A stretch of 35,523 nucleotides of DNA, taken from NCBI RefSeq assembly GCF_011516765.1, contig NZ_JAAABN010000022.1, positions 1 through 35,523 of the forward strand. The letters are read 5' to 3'. Under the pieces are notes generated by a model. The model worked only from the letters and a program-made list of their open reading frames with translations. It did no database searches and was not told the origin of the DNA. This DNA comes from Acetobacter sicerae. GTDB taxonomy: Bacteria > Pseudomonadota > Alphaproteobacteria > Acetobacterales > Acetobacteraceae. Of the stretch, positions 1 through 6,832 are shown piece by piece (the first letter of the stretch is position 1; the number at the start of each line of letters is the position of its first letter). A program made the position numbers and the translations under genes.

Positions 1-1
1 T

Positions 2-379
2 GGTCGTGAAGAATGGTTCGAGCGTCAGGCTTACGAGTTACCGAATGGGGACAGTGTGGCGGCCATGCTGCCCTGGTCACCGCCTGACGACACCGTGGGG
101 CTGGAGCAGCGCATGGCGATTGAGGCGGGGATTGCGAAAGGCTCTTCAGAAGGACCGTGGAGTCCGAAGCTTTCGAATGATACGCGATCTGTGCGCCGTC
201 TGTTTTCCGAGAATGGCATTACCTCGCAGAAGGCGCAGAAAGCTGCATTGGATCATTTGTTGGCATCGGGATGCACAGTTGAGACTTTCAAGAGATCCAA
301 CAACGGCAAATCCCAAGGTATTCAGTCTCCCGATGGCTTTCCTAAATCCGCAAAATGGGTCAAAGGACATGAGGAATGA
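2..379 (+). CDS. RepA-like AAA+ helicase, C-terminal part (5' cut by window edge)
   Basis: An open frame enters from the left edge with no start and ends in TGA at 377-379. About 125 residues are visible. They include a WFERQ...LPNGD segment, the phrase AAMLPWSPPDD, a Gly-Pro-Trp-Ser-Pro segment and a short helical region ending in PKSAKWVKGHEE. This layout (end of the ATPase core, then a small winged-helix-like tail that finishes in a PAKW-type motif) resembles the C-terminus of RepA-type AAA ATPases of prophages and integrative plasmids. That assignment rests on remembered family appearance, as no Walker motif is in view. The iteron-like array that starts at its stop codon fits a replication protein lying beside its own origin. 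It could instead be the tail of another phage primase or helicase. Confidence 0.5.
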   Translation, partial: GREEWFERQAYELPNGDSVAAMLPWSPPDDTVGLEQRMAIEAGIAKGSSEGPWSPKLSNDTRSVRRLFSENGITSQKAQKAALDHLLASGCTVETFKRSNNGKSQGIQSPDGFPKSAKWVKGHEE

Positions 380-490
380 TCCGTGTAACTTCCGTGTATA
401 ATCCGTGCACGGATGGATCTCGGAACCCTATAGGGAAATAGACCATCCGTGCGGTCTATTTTCCCGTGCAGGTTCCGTGCAAGTTCCGTG
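380..490 (+). repeat. Iteron-like array of TCCGTG repeats in two 11-bp-phased triads
   Basis: TCCGTG starts at 380, 391 and 402. A second set starts at 463 (CCCGTG), 474 and 485. Within each triad the spacing is exactly 11 bp, about one helical turn, so a bound protein would lie on one face of the DNA. A seventh copy starts at 446 in the loop of an inverted repeat. The third copy is part of a perfect 14-bp palindrome, ATCCGTGCACGGAT, at 401-414. The array begins at the stop codon of the RepA-like gene. Iterons for a replication initiator are the likeliest reading; an operator array for a phage regulator is the alternative. Confidence 0.55.
433..465. repeat. Inverted repeat enclosing one TCCGTG copy
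   Basis: GGGAAATAGACC (433-444) and GGTCTATTTTCCC (453-465) are complementary apart from one extra A. The 8-base loop, ATCCGTGC, holds the fourth iteron copy. The element sits between the two phased triads. There is no clear U-run, so a regulatory or origin hairpin is more likely than a terminator. Confidence 0.5.
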
Positions 491-1326
491 CGGGAGATGG
501 TCCAAATCTGGACTATGTGAGGACAGCTCCCCAAATCAGGAGAATGGTTTTCGCAACCGTCCGAATTTCAGACGAGGGGTCGTTTCTGGAAACGAGACCC
601 AGATGGCTCAGATATGATCCATGATGAAGGGTTGAATTGACCATTAGCCTCTCAAAAATCGACTGAATGCGGGTCCGCACCTGCACGACGAAAAGGTGTC
701 TGCTATGATCAGCTTTTCTTGCCACGGTGGCGGAAATTGGAAGCACGGAGTTAATCGTAGAAATCTCCCAAAGCCCAGATATGGTCTTTGGCGCGGGGCA
801 TACCGGAATGTCGGTAGGTGTGAATCCGGGTGGGATTCGAACCCACATAGCGGGTTGTTTGGGACACTGAAAAATTTCCAGCCTTCCCTCACGCGCTGAA
901 CTTCCAAGACGCTGTGAAATCTCCAATCAATCGCCATGGCCAGCCCGAAGACTGACACCAGCCGCCCGGAGTTTTACTTGCGGGACCACTTCCCACGCGG
1001 TCGAGAAAATCTCTGATCCGGCGGTCTCTCAGTCTTTAAGAGGGACACTGTGCAGGGCATTGAACGAAATCATGAACAAAATTGGCCGATTAAAGCTGTT
1101 TGTGTCGTTTATTCGGTGCCTATATCAGAAACCGAACCGACCACCTCAAGTTTGAGGGCGTTTGTGTGGAAAAATAATTCAAAGAAAAATACCACCTATT
1201 TATGCACTCAGGAAAAGTCATGCCTACTCATAGCGCATCACTGTATGAAGTAATAACCAAGAACATACTCTACAAACCACACATATACACTTGAACTGCG
1301 AAAAATGAACGTGATACGAATACTGT
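491..1326. other. Region without a convincing gene; contains a tRNA T-arm-like fragment
   Basis: No open frame here looks like a protein: the candidates are short and of odd composition. An imperfect hairpin lies at 577-600 (GGGTCGTTTC / GAAACGAGACCC). At 830-846 the minus strand reads GTGGG-TTCGAAT-CCCAC, a perfect T-stem and T-loop, followed by CCGGATT where an acceptor strand would be. No D-arm, anticodon arm or matching 5' acceptor strand is found upstream, so this is not a complete tRNA. The stretch from about 1150 to 1320 is A+T-rich. Confidence 0.4.
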
Positions 1327-1692
1327 ATGAGGCGCTTATCCCCATACTCCGCACCTGATGCTCTGGCGAAACTGGACGGTCGCAGCAAGGAAGCACGCCT
1401 GCTCAAGCGCACTCGTTCGGAACTGCTTGCACAGCTTGGCAGGAAGCCGTCTGTGGCGCAGGCGATGCTTGTGGACCGGGTGGCATGGCTTCACGTGCAT
1501 CTGTCTCTTCTGGATGGGAAGATGGCCGGAGCGGCCCCTGCGGAACGTGACGCCCGCCAGTATCTCGCCTGGGCGAACACGATGGCAAAGCTCCTTGCCC
1601 GTCTGGGTCTGGATCAGCCCCCGCCATCGGATGAGCCTGACCCTGCGCCTCGCCTTGATGCCCTGCTGGCCAAAAGGAAAGCAGTGGCATGA
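1327..1692 (+). CDS. Phage terminase small subunit-like protein
   Basis: A 121-residue, helix-rich, Arg/Ala/Leu-rich protein. Its stop overlaps the start of the large terminase by four bases (ATGA at 1689-1692), the usual arrangement of terS and terL. Small terminases recognise phage DNA and recruit the large subunit to begin packaging, and they vary greatly in sequence, so the call rests on size, composition and position. The N-terminus has a KLDGRSKEARLLKRTRSEL helix, and the C-terminus a Pro-rich linker before RLDALLAKRK. No strong ribosome binding site precedes the ATG, so the start is uncertain. The preceding 850 bases hold no gene, so the early part of this phage has been lost or lies elsewhere. 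Confidence 0.6.
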   Translation: MRRLSPYSAPDALAKLDGRSKEARLLKRTRSELLAQLGRKPSVAQAMLVDRVAWLHVHLSLLDGKMAGAAPAERDARQYLAWANTMAKLLARLGLDQPPPSDEPDPAPRLDALLAKRKAVA

Positions 1693-3128
1693 GCGATATC
1701 ACTGCTCTGGAAGCAATGGATGACCCCGACCTGTTCGGTGCGGAGTTCACAGGGCAGACATGGGACCGCTGGAGAGCCTTTCTCGCAGTCCTTCAGGCCC
1801 AGCCCATCCCCGAAGGTATGGAAGAGCTGGTCAGGGAGTGCACGGGCCGCTCTGACCTCCCTGTGCAGTCCTTCAGGCGTGCGGCGCTGATCTGTGGGCG
1901 TCGTGCAGGCAAAAGCCGCATCCTTGCCCTGCTGGGAACGTCTCTCGCCTGCCTGAGGGATTATCGGGATGTCCTGTCAGCCGGTGAAGTCGCCACCGTT
2001 GGCATCATTGCTGCCGACCGCAAGCAGGCACGCTCCATCTTCCGCTACGTGCGGGGTCTGATCGCCTCGGTTCCGGCCATCGAGGCTGAGGTCAGCAAGG
2101 AGACCAACGAGAGCATCGAGATGGAGCGCAGGCGTGTCGTGATCGAGATCGGCACAGCCAGCTTTCGGGCGACACGTGGTTACACCTACGCCGCCGTGCT
2201 CTGTGACGAGACCGCCTTCTGGCGCGATGACAGCGGCGCGAACCCCGATGAGGAGATCCTGCGTGCCCTGCGTCCGGGTCTCGCGACCATCCCGGGATCA
2301 ATGCTGCTCCTCGCCTCTTCCCCTTATGCCAAGCGTGGCTCGCTCTGGAAAACCTACCGGCAGAACTTTGGTGTGGAGGGTGCGACAACGCTGGTGTGGA
2401 AAGTTGGCACGGCGGTCATGAACCCGTCCATCGACCCGGCTGAAATCGCGCAGGCTTACGAGGAAGATCCTGAGGCCGCCTCGGCAGAATATGGTGGTGA
2501 GTTCCGAACGGATATCGCTTCCTTCATCTCTCCTGAAGTGGTGCAGGCCTGTACGATCCCGGGGCGGTTCGAGGTGCCCTTCATCCGGACCAATCTCTAC
2601 CGCGCCTTCTGCGACCCGAGCGGCGGTTCTTCGGACAGCTTCACGCTGGCCATTGCTCACGATGAAGGTGACATCACCGTTCTTGATTGTGTCCGCGAGA
2701 TCAAGGCCCCTTTCTCTCCCGACGCCGCGACGAAAGAGATTGCCGACACCATCAAGTCCTATGGCCTGAAGTCTGTCACCGGAGATCGCTACGGCGGAGA
2801 GTGGCCGCGTGAACGGTTCAGGGCGCACGGCATCCAGTATGTCCTGAGCGAAAAGGACAGATCGGGTCTTTACCTTGAAGCATTGCCGAAGCTGAACGCT
2901 GGCAAGGTCGAACTTCTCGATATCAAGCTGATCGAGCGTCAGTTCTGCGGTCTGGAACGACGCACTGCCCGCAGTGGCAAGGATTCTGTCGATCATGCGC
3001 CCGGCAGTCACGATGACCTCGTGAACTCAATTGCAGGCGTCCTCTCACAGAAAGCGAAGCCGCGTATGCCGAGTTTCGCTGGATACAAATCTCAACGTCC
3101 CCACAAATCATGGAGTATGGTCTTATGA
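1689..3128 (+). CDS. Phage terminase large subunit
   Basis: A 479-residue packaging motor. The N-terminal ATPase has Walker A GRRAGKS at about residues 70-76 and Walker B AAVLCDE at about 168-174, where the glutamate is catalytic. A SSPYAKRG coupling segment lies near 210-217. The C-terminal RNase H-fold nuclease starts at FCDPSGG with Asp309, a likely metal ligand, and a late aspartate pair occurs in the segment HAPGSHDDLVNS. Length and motif order are normal for tailed-phage TerL, so this gene looks intact. It cuts and translocates DNA into proheads and needs a portal, which is not encoded nearby. Its stop overlaps the next start (ATGA at 3125-3128), so translation is coupled. Confidence 0.9.
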   Translation: MSDITALEAMDDPDLFGAEFTGQTWDRWRAFLAVLQAQPIPEGMEELVRECTGRSDLPVQSFRRAALICGRRAGKSRILALLGTSLACLRDYRDVLSAGEVATVGIIAADRKQARSIFRYVRGLIASVPAIEAEVSKETNESIEMERRRVVIEIGTASFRATRGYTYAAVLCDETAFWRDDSGANPDEEILRALRPGLATIPGSMLLLASSPYAKRGSLWKTYRQNFGVEGATTLVWKVGTAVMNPSIDPAEIAQAYEEDPEAASAEYGGEFRTDIASFISPEVVQACTIPGRFEVPFIRTNLYRAFCDPSGGSSDSFTLAIAHDEGDITVLDCVREIKAPFSPDAATKEIADTIKSYGLKSVTGDRYGGEWPRERFRAHGIQYVLSEKDRSGLYLEALPKLNAGKVELLDIKLIERQFCGLERRTARSGKDSVDHAPGSHDDLVNSIAGVLSQKAKPRMPSFAGYKSQRPHKSWSMVL

Positions 3129-3454
3129 ATCAACGATCTTTCGAAGGCGCGATGCAGCTGGAGCATGACCGTCGCCGGACGGCAGAAGTCGCCCGGACCC
3201 GCGTTGCCCCCATCATCGGGATGGATGCTGCCCTGCGAATGGATCACGCCCATAGCCTCTATCGCGAGGCTTTGAAGACGCTTGGTTACGACACGGCAGG
3301 CGTATCCAATGAGGGTATGTCAGCAATGTTCGATATGGCTTCCCAGATTGCCAAACCTACGGGTGCACCATCACGCCCTTTCCAGCCTGCGATGGATGCG
3401 GTGCCGGACGATGACTCTCCTTTGTCGGGCAAATCAGCGCGTCTCAAGGCGTAA
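3125..3454 (+). CDS. Small phage protein with SARLKA C-terminus (first copy)
   Basis: I do not recognise this 109-residue protein. The start at 3125 is chosen because ATGA overlaps the terminase stop; an upstream in-frame ATG at 3110 would lie inside the terminase gene. The N-terminus is a charged helix (MQLEHDRRRTAEVARTR). The C-terminal half contains IGMDAALRMDHAHSLYREAL, then LGYD and AMFDMASQ, and ends DDDSPLSGKSARLKA. The same order (IGMD, a Tyr-Arg helix, LG, AMF, then DSPxSGxSARLKA at the extreme C-terminus) recurs in the protein at 4327-4839. The two therefore share a domain. Its place between terminase and head-completion genes suggests a structural or assembly role, which is inference. 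Confidence 0.7.
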   Translation: MNQRSFEGAMQLEHDRRRTAEVARTRVAPIIGMDAALRMDHAHSLYREALKTLGYDTAGVSNEGMSAMFDMASQIAKPTGAPSRPFQPAMDAVPDDDSPLSGKSARLKA

Positions 3455-3460
3455 GGGGTG

Positions 3461-4192
3461 ATGAGCATGACCAGCGAAACCCGGCAACACCTTGCCGACG
3501 CTATTGCCAAGGAGCACGCCGCACGGGAAACCCAGCAGGCCACGCGGCAAGCTATCGATATGGCTCGCACCCGCTGTCAGGAAATGAGGGATGCTGTCGA
3601 GGCCGCGGAGAATGCCCTGACTACCGCACGCAAGACGGATCCGGACGAACTGATCTCGGCGGCAAAAGAAGGCCGGGCACCCGCTACTGCACAGATCAAT
3701 CAGCAGCGTTACGCGCTGGCCGCAGCCCGGGACGAGCTTGAGGCTGCGGAACAGACCCTCGTGGAACTGAAGACCCGTCTTCCTGATTATGAAGGAAGAC
3801 TGGCCGCGGCGAAGAGTTCAACCAACCAGACCGCTTCTCAGGTCATTCAATCGAGCCCTGAATGGGCAGCACTTATTGAAACCACACGTCACCATGAGCA
3901 GGAGCTCGGCACCTGTTACGCGATCATGGATGTTCTCACCAAAGAAGGTGTCTACCATAGCATCAAACGCAAATTTGATCCTGCCGGGGATGGCGATCTT
4001 GGCGCTGGAAAGCGGATGAGAGAGGCAGCCGATCAGGAAAGGCTGTCAGCATGGGTTCAGGCCATGAAAGGTCTTCAGGCGGACGCAGAAACTCCCCTAC
4101 CATCTTCAGAATCTTCCCAGCCTTCCTCAGTGCCTGCCCAGCCTGAAATCAAAACACCTCGGCAGAAACGAGGTCTTTTCTCAGTCAAATAG
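3461..4192 (+). CDS. Phage coiled-coil protein of unknown function
   Basis: About 243 residues. The first 125 or so are rich in Ala, Glu, Gln, Arg and Lys with heptad-like spacing, consistent with a long coiled coil. A middle segment (SPEWAALIETTRHHEQEL) and a Pro/Ser-rich tail (PLPSSESSQPSSVPAQPEIK) follow, ending KRGLFSVK. AAGGGG at 3453-3457 precedes a cluster of possible starts: GTG 3458, ATG 3461 and ATG 3467. The composition recalls scaffolding or tail-chaperone proteins, but no diagnostic motif is visible. It lies six bases after the first SARLKA protein, so the two are probably cotranscribed. Confidence 0.65.
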   Translation: MSMTSETRQHLADAIAKEHAARETQQATRQAIDMARTRCQEMRDAVEAAENALTTARKTDPDELISAAKEGRAPATAQINQQRYALAAARDELEAAEQTLVELKTRLPDYEGRLAAAKSSTNQTASQVIQSSPEWAALIETTRHHEQELGTCYAIMDVLTKEGVYHSIKRKFDPAGDGDLGAGKRMREAADQERLSAWVQAMKGLQADAETPLPSSESSQPSSVPAQPEIKTPRQKRGLFSVK

Positions 4193-4198
4193 GTCATC

Positions 4199-4299
4199 CC
4201 GCCAAGTCGGCAAGTGGCGGTCAAAAACACCGACAAGCCATGGGAGAAATATTCTCCTCTCCGCGATGGCGAGCGGGAGAGAGCACGGGGCTCTCTCCC
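4199..4299. other. Two hairpins between phage genes
   Basis: CCGCCA (4199-4204) pairs with TGGCGG (4215-4220). Further on, GGGAGAGAGC (4275-4284) pairs perfectly with GCTCTCTCCC (4290-4299) across a 5-base loop. Neither is followed by a T-run. They fill the gap between the coiled-coil gene and the next start at 4327 and may slow transcription or mark a junction left by a deletion. Confidence 0.4.
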
Positions 4300-4326
4300 C
4301 ACACTTTCAATAATGCGAGACCCAAA

Positions 4327-4839
4327 ATGAAACAATCAACTCGGGATGCCCTCCAGTCCTTTCTCGACAGTCGTCTCTGCACCGATGTCATCACTGATGT
4401 TTGGAAGTTACTCGATGAATGCGTCGATGTTCGCCAGAGTGAAGGTAAAGATGCGCCGGAACTGGCGTTGCGTACGTCCGAGTTGCTTGCTCTGCTCGAA
4501 GAGGATCTGACGCCTGATGAATACGATCGGGCGAAAGGTCTGGTGCTGCAGGATCAGTCGCCCGCCATGGATGCGGCGATACGCGTAATCCGGACTAATC
4601 GGGACCATCAGAGCGCTATCAACGACGTAAAGCCTCTTCTCGGCGATGAAGTCATTGGGATGGATAGCGCTGAAATCTATCGGGCTGGCCTTGAACAGTT
4701 GGGGGTCAATGCTGCGCAGGCCCCGCTGGATGCAGCACGGGCCATGTTCCGTCAGATGGGGCGCGGGCGCGGCAAGCAGAACATGCCGATTGCCCCAGAC
4801 TCTCCCATCTCGGGCCGGTCAGCCCGCCTCAAGGCGTAA
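4327..4839 (+). CDS. Phage protein with SARLKA C-terminus (second copy)
   Basis: A protein of 170 residues from the ATG at 4327. An in-frame ATG at 4240 would run through the strong hairpin at 4275-4299 and encode an unlikely leader, so it was not chosen. The N-terminal 90 residues are acidic and helical (FLDSRLCTDVITDVWKLLDE, then LALLEEDLTPDEYDRAK) and unlike the first copy. The C-terminal part has VIGMDSAEIYRAGLEQLGV, AARAMFRQMG, a basic GRGRGK patch and APDSPISGRSARLKA at the end, matching the C-terminal domain of the protein at 3125-3454. The family is unknown. It stands 12 bases before the gp10-like gene. Confidence 0.7.
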   Translation: MKQSTRDALQSFLDSRLCTDVITDVWKLLDECVDVRQSEGKDAPELALRTSELLALLEEDLTPDEYDRAKGLVLQDQSPAMDAAIRVIRTNRDHQSAINDVKPLLGDEVIGMDSAEIYRAGLEQLGVNAAQAPLDAARAMFRQMGRGRGKQNMPIAPDSPISGRSARLKA

Positions 4840-4851
4840 AGGATCTTCGCA

Positions 4852-5388
4852 ATGCCGATGAAATCGACAGGCGGCCCCGGCTGGCGCGCTGCAATCGCCC
4901 GTCTGAAAAAGAAGGTAGCGGACGGTGCCCACGTTCAGGTCGGATTCTTTGAAGGAGAAACCTACCCGGACGGGACGCCGGTTGCACAGGTGGCATCGTG
5001 GAATGAGTTCGGCACCAAGACCGCGCCGCCTCGTCCCTTTATGCGAAACACGATTGCCAACAACAAAGACAAGTGGCCCGCGCTCATGGCTGCTGCGCTG
5101 AAAGCGTCCGATCTGGACGCCAAGAAAGCGATGGCGATGTGCGGTGAGAAGATGGTGACGCAGATGCGGGACGAGATTGTCTCGATGGACGCGCCGGCCA
5201 ATAGCCCTCTGACAAACCTTCTCAAGGACCGCTTCCCGACTGGAGACTATACGAAGGACGACTTCCTTCAGGCCGTTTCCGATCTGGAAGCTGGGGCGAG
5301 TGCGCCAGCAGGCAAGCCTCTTGTCTGGTCGGGGCAGTTGCTTCGGTCGGTTGAATACGAAGTGAAGGATGGTTCGAGTAGTGATTGA
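4852..5388 (+). CDS. HK97 gp10-like head-completion (neck) protein
   Basis: A 178-residue protein with the layout of the HK97-gp10 / minor-tail-joining family: an N-terminal amphipathic stretch, then VQVGFFEGETYPDGTPVAQV, WNEFGTKTAPPRPFMRNTI, and a helical C-terminal part ending in an SGQLLRSVEYEV strand. The WNEFGT...PPRPFMR core is highly characteristic of these connectors, which join head to tail in long-tailed phages. AAGGA eight bases before ATG 4852 supports the start. Portal, protease and capsid genes normally lie between terminase and this protein, but here only the two SARLKA proteins and a coiled-coil protein do, so the structural module is incomplete or very divergent. Confidence 0.75.
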   Translation: MPMKSTGGPGWRAAIARLKKKVADGAHVQVGFFEGETYPDGTPVAQVASWNEFGTKTAPPRPFMRNTIANNKDKWPALMAAALKASDLDAKKAMAMCGEKMVTQMRDEIVSMDAPANSPLTNLLKDRFPTGDYTKDDFLQAVSDLEAGASAPAGKPLVWSGQLLRSVEYEVKDGSSSD

Positions 5389-5520
5389 GGGAAGCGAGGG
5401 AATGGCCGCTGCCGTGGCGTTCTGGCGGGATAATCGACCGTGCATCATCGGCAATCCACGATAGGCTTAGCAGTTCTCAGTTGCTGGCGCGCATGGCACC
5501 AAGAGGGGTTCAGTGAAAGC

Positions 5521-5994
5521 ATGACCATCGCCACAATCGACCCCGGCAACAGCGGGGCCATCGCCATCCTGTCCGACACCGGAGACCTGATCGAGATCTT
5601 CGACATGCCGACCGTGGCCGTCACAGTTGGGAAGAAGCAGCGCAACGTCGTGTCCGCCCCATTACTGGCGACGATGCTGCGGGTGCACGACCCGGCGGAG
5701 ATATGGCTTGAGAAGGTCTCCACCAGACCGGGCGAGGGTGCCGTGGGGGCTTTTGCATTCGGTCGTGGCGTTGGCGTCATCGAGGGCGTGGCTGCTGCCC
5801 TTGGCAAGCCATTAACTACCGTGACGCCAGCCGTCTGGAAGAAGGCGACCGGCTGCCCTGCCGATAAGGGCGGGGCGCGTGCCAGAGCGATGCAGCTTTT
5901 CCCGACAGCAGCCGACCAGTTCAAACGCGTGAAAGACGACGGACGGGCAGAGGCTGCGCTGATTGGGGTCTATGCCTGCCGACTCAGCAGATAA
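5521..5994 (+). CDS. Phage RuvC-like Holliday-junction resolvase
   Basis: A 157-residue RNase H-fold nuclease. The start at ATG 5521 puts the signature ATIDPGNSGA right at the N-terminus with Asp7. Glu64 lies in IWLEKV, and the last acidic cluster (KDDGRAEAAL, Asp139/Asp140/Glu144) completes the metal site. VWKKATGCPADKGGARARA is the usual substrate-binding region. Such phage enzymes cut branched DNA before packaging. AGAGGGG lies 12 bases upstream. Between gp10 and this gene, a 20-codon frame with a good GAGGGA site (ATG 5402 to TAG 5464; MAAAVAFWRDNRPCIIGNPR) may be a tiny gene or the stump of a lost one. Confidence 0.8.
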   Translation: MTIATIDPGNSGAIAILSDTGDLIEIFDMPTVAVTVGKKQRNVVSAPLLATMLRVHDPAEIWLEKVSTRPGEGAVGAFAFGRGVGVIEGVAAALGKPLTTVTPAVWKKATGCPADKGGARARAMQLFPTAADQFKRVKDDGRAEAALIGVYACRLSR

Positions 5995-6005
5995 ATATGT
6001 TGCCT

Positions 6006-6028
6006 GTGATACTGAAAAATAGTATCAC
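6006..6028. promoter_or_regulatory. Inverted-repeat operator candidate upstream of hicAB
   Basis: GTGATACT (6006-6013) and AGTATCAC (6021-6028) form a perfect 8-bp inverted repeat with a 7-base spacer. A possible -35 TTGCCT (6000-6005) stands 17 bases before TATCAC (6023-6028), so the right arm would overlap the -10. This is the expected arrangement for autorepression by the HicA-HicB complex, whose HicB here carries a DNA-binding C-terminus. Confidence 0.55.
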
Positions 6029-6034
6029 TTATTC

Positions 6035-6289
6035 ATAAAAGCCAAACATCGCCGCACGCTGGAGCTTATCTTCAAGCGTCCCGTCTCCGGCAATGTGCCA
6101 TGGGCTGATATCGAAGCCCTGTTCATTGCTTTGGGTGGGGAGGTGTCAGAACGGGAAGGCTCCCGCGTTGGCGTGTTCCTGTTTGGAGAAGTCCGGGTCT
6201 TCCATCGCCCGCACCCCAAACCGGATACTGACAAGGGCGCTGTCGCAACGGTGCGCAAATGGCTTGAGCAGAATGAGGTGACGCCATGA
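6035..6289 (+). CDS. hicA: HicA-type mRNA interferase toxin (no ATG at the expected start)
   Basis: The translated frame reads KAKHRRTLELIF, then KRPVSGNVPWADIEALF, GGEVSEREGSRV and VFHRPHPKPDTDKGAV, and ends RKWLEQNEVTP. This matches the long HicA form, a dsRBD-fold toxin that cleaves mRNA; the catalytic His would be in the HRPHP segment. Homology begins at 6035-6040, where the codon in place of the usual ATG is ATA (frame: TTA TTC ATA AAA GCC). The next accepted start is GTG at 6095, which would drop about 20 residues including the first helix. The gene may therefore use a rare start, be leaderless, or be a decaying toxin. It overlaps hicB by four bases (ATGA). Confidence 0.75.
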   Translation: MKAKHRRTLELIFKRPVSGNVPWADIEALFIALGGEVSEREGSRVGVFLFGEVRVFHRPHPKPDTDKGAVATVRKWLEQNEVTP

Positions 6290-6618
6290 ACAATATGATG
6301 GAGATAAGCGGCCATCGGGCCGTCATTCAGTTTGATCCTGAAATCGGCCTGTTTCGGGGCGAGTTCGTTGGCCTGAATGGCGGGGCTGACTTTTATGCCG
6401 ACAGTGTGGAAGGTCTCCGACAGGAAGGGGAAACATCCCTACGCGTCTTTCTGGAGATGTGCGCCGAGAAGGGCATCGAGCCTGTGAAGCACTATTCCGG
6501 CAAGTTTCAGGTGCGCCTGCCGCCTGAAGCGCACGCGCGGGCCGTCGAGATGGCAGCCGCCCGCGGCGTTAGTCTGAACCGCCTTGTTCAGGATGCGCTG
6601 GAGCACGTGGCGGGCTGA
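6286..6618 (+). CDS. hicB: HicB-type antitoxin with ribbon-helix-helix C-terminus
   Basis: A 110-residue antitoxin. The N-terminal partial RNase H-like fold (residues about 8-60) has the typical VIQFDPEIGLFRGEFVGLNG and ADSVEGLRQEGETSLRVFLE segments that plug the HicA active site. The C-terminal GKFQVRLPPEAHARAVEMAA and SLNRLVQDALEHV form an Arc/CopG-type DNA-binding domain. It neutralises HicA and should repress the operon through the inverted repeat at 6006-6028. Translation is coupled to hicA by ATGA. The pair is the last thing in the phage block before tRNA-Asn and could act in stabilising it. Confidence 0.88.
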   Translation: MNNMMEISGHRAVIQFDPEIGLFRGEFVGLNGGADFYADSVEGLRQEGETSLRVFLEMCAEKGIEPVKHYSGKFQVRLPPEAHARAVEMAAARGVSLNRLVQDALEHVAG

Positions 6619-6741
6619 AAACGTCTCTCCAAGCCTCAGGGGAGCGCTCTGAATGTCTGTCCGCAAGAGGGACAACATGCAGGACGACCATTCAGAATAA
6701 TGGCGTAAATATTTGATTTTGTAGGGAAAAATAACAACAAG
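6619..6741. other. Junction between phage block and tRNA-Asn
   Basis: The sequence holds a short frame ATGCAGGACGACCATTCAG to TAA (MQDDHSE) at 6677-6700, preceded by AAGAGGGACA (6665-6674). A similar stretch, AAGAGGGACA plus three bases plus TGCAGG, occurs at 1038-1056 on the other side of the phage block. The rest is A+T-rich. No duplicate of the tRNA-Asn 3' end was found in the window. Confidence 0.35.
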
Positions 6742-6817
6742 TGGTTCCCGAAGTAGGACTCGAACCTACGACCCAGCGATTAACAGTCGCTTGCTCTACC
6801 AACTGAGCTATTCGGGA
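6742..6817 (-). tRNA. tRNA-Asn (GUU)
   Basis: Read on the minus strand, 76 bases fold as a standard tRNA. The acceptor stem TCCCGAA pairs with TTCGGGA, then A and an encoded CCA. The D-arm holds AGCTCAGTTGGTAGAGC, the anticodon loop is CTGTTAA with anticodon GTT, and the T-arm is GTAGG-TTCGAGT-CCTAC. The phage block ends just beyond its 3' end, a common integration position, but no second copy of the 3' half is visible here. Confidence 0.97.
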
Positions 6818-6832
6818 CCAGTTGTTGGCGAT

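Noticed and set aside
815..905. Complete tRNA gene on the minus strand around the TTCGAAT loop
   Set aside because: Only the T-arm is present; no D-arm, anticodon arm or 5' acceptor strand pairs with CCGGATT, and no encoded CCA follows.
4240..4326. Upstream ATG for the second SARLKA protein
   Set aside because: The extra 29 residues would be encoded across a strong hairpin and look unlike phage protein; ATG 4327 gives a normal helical N-terminus.
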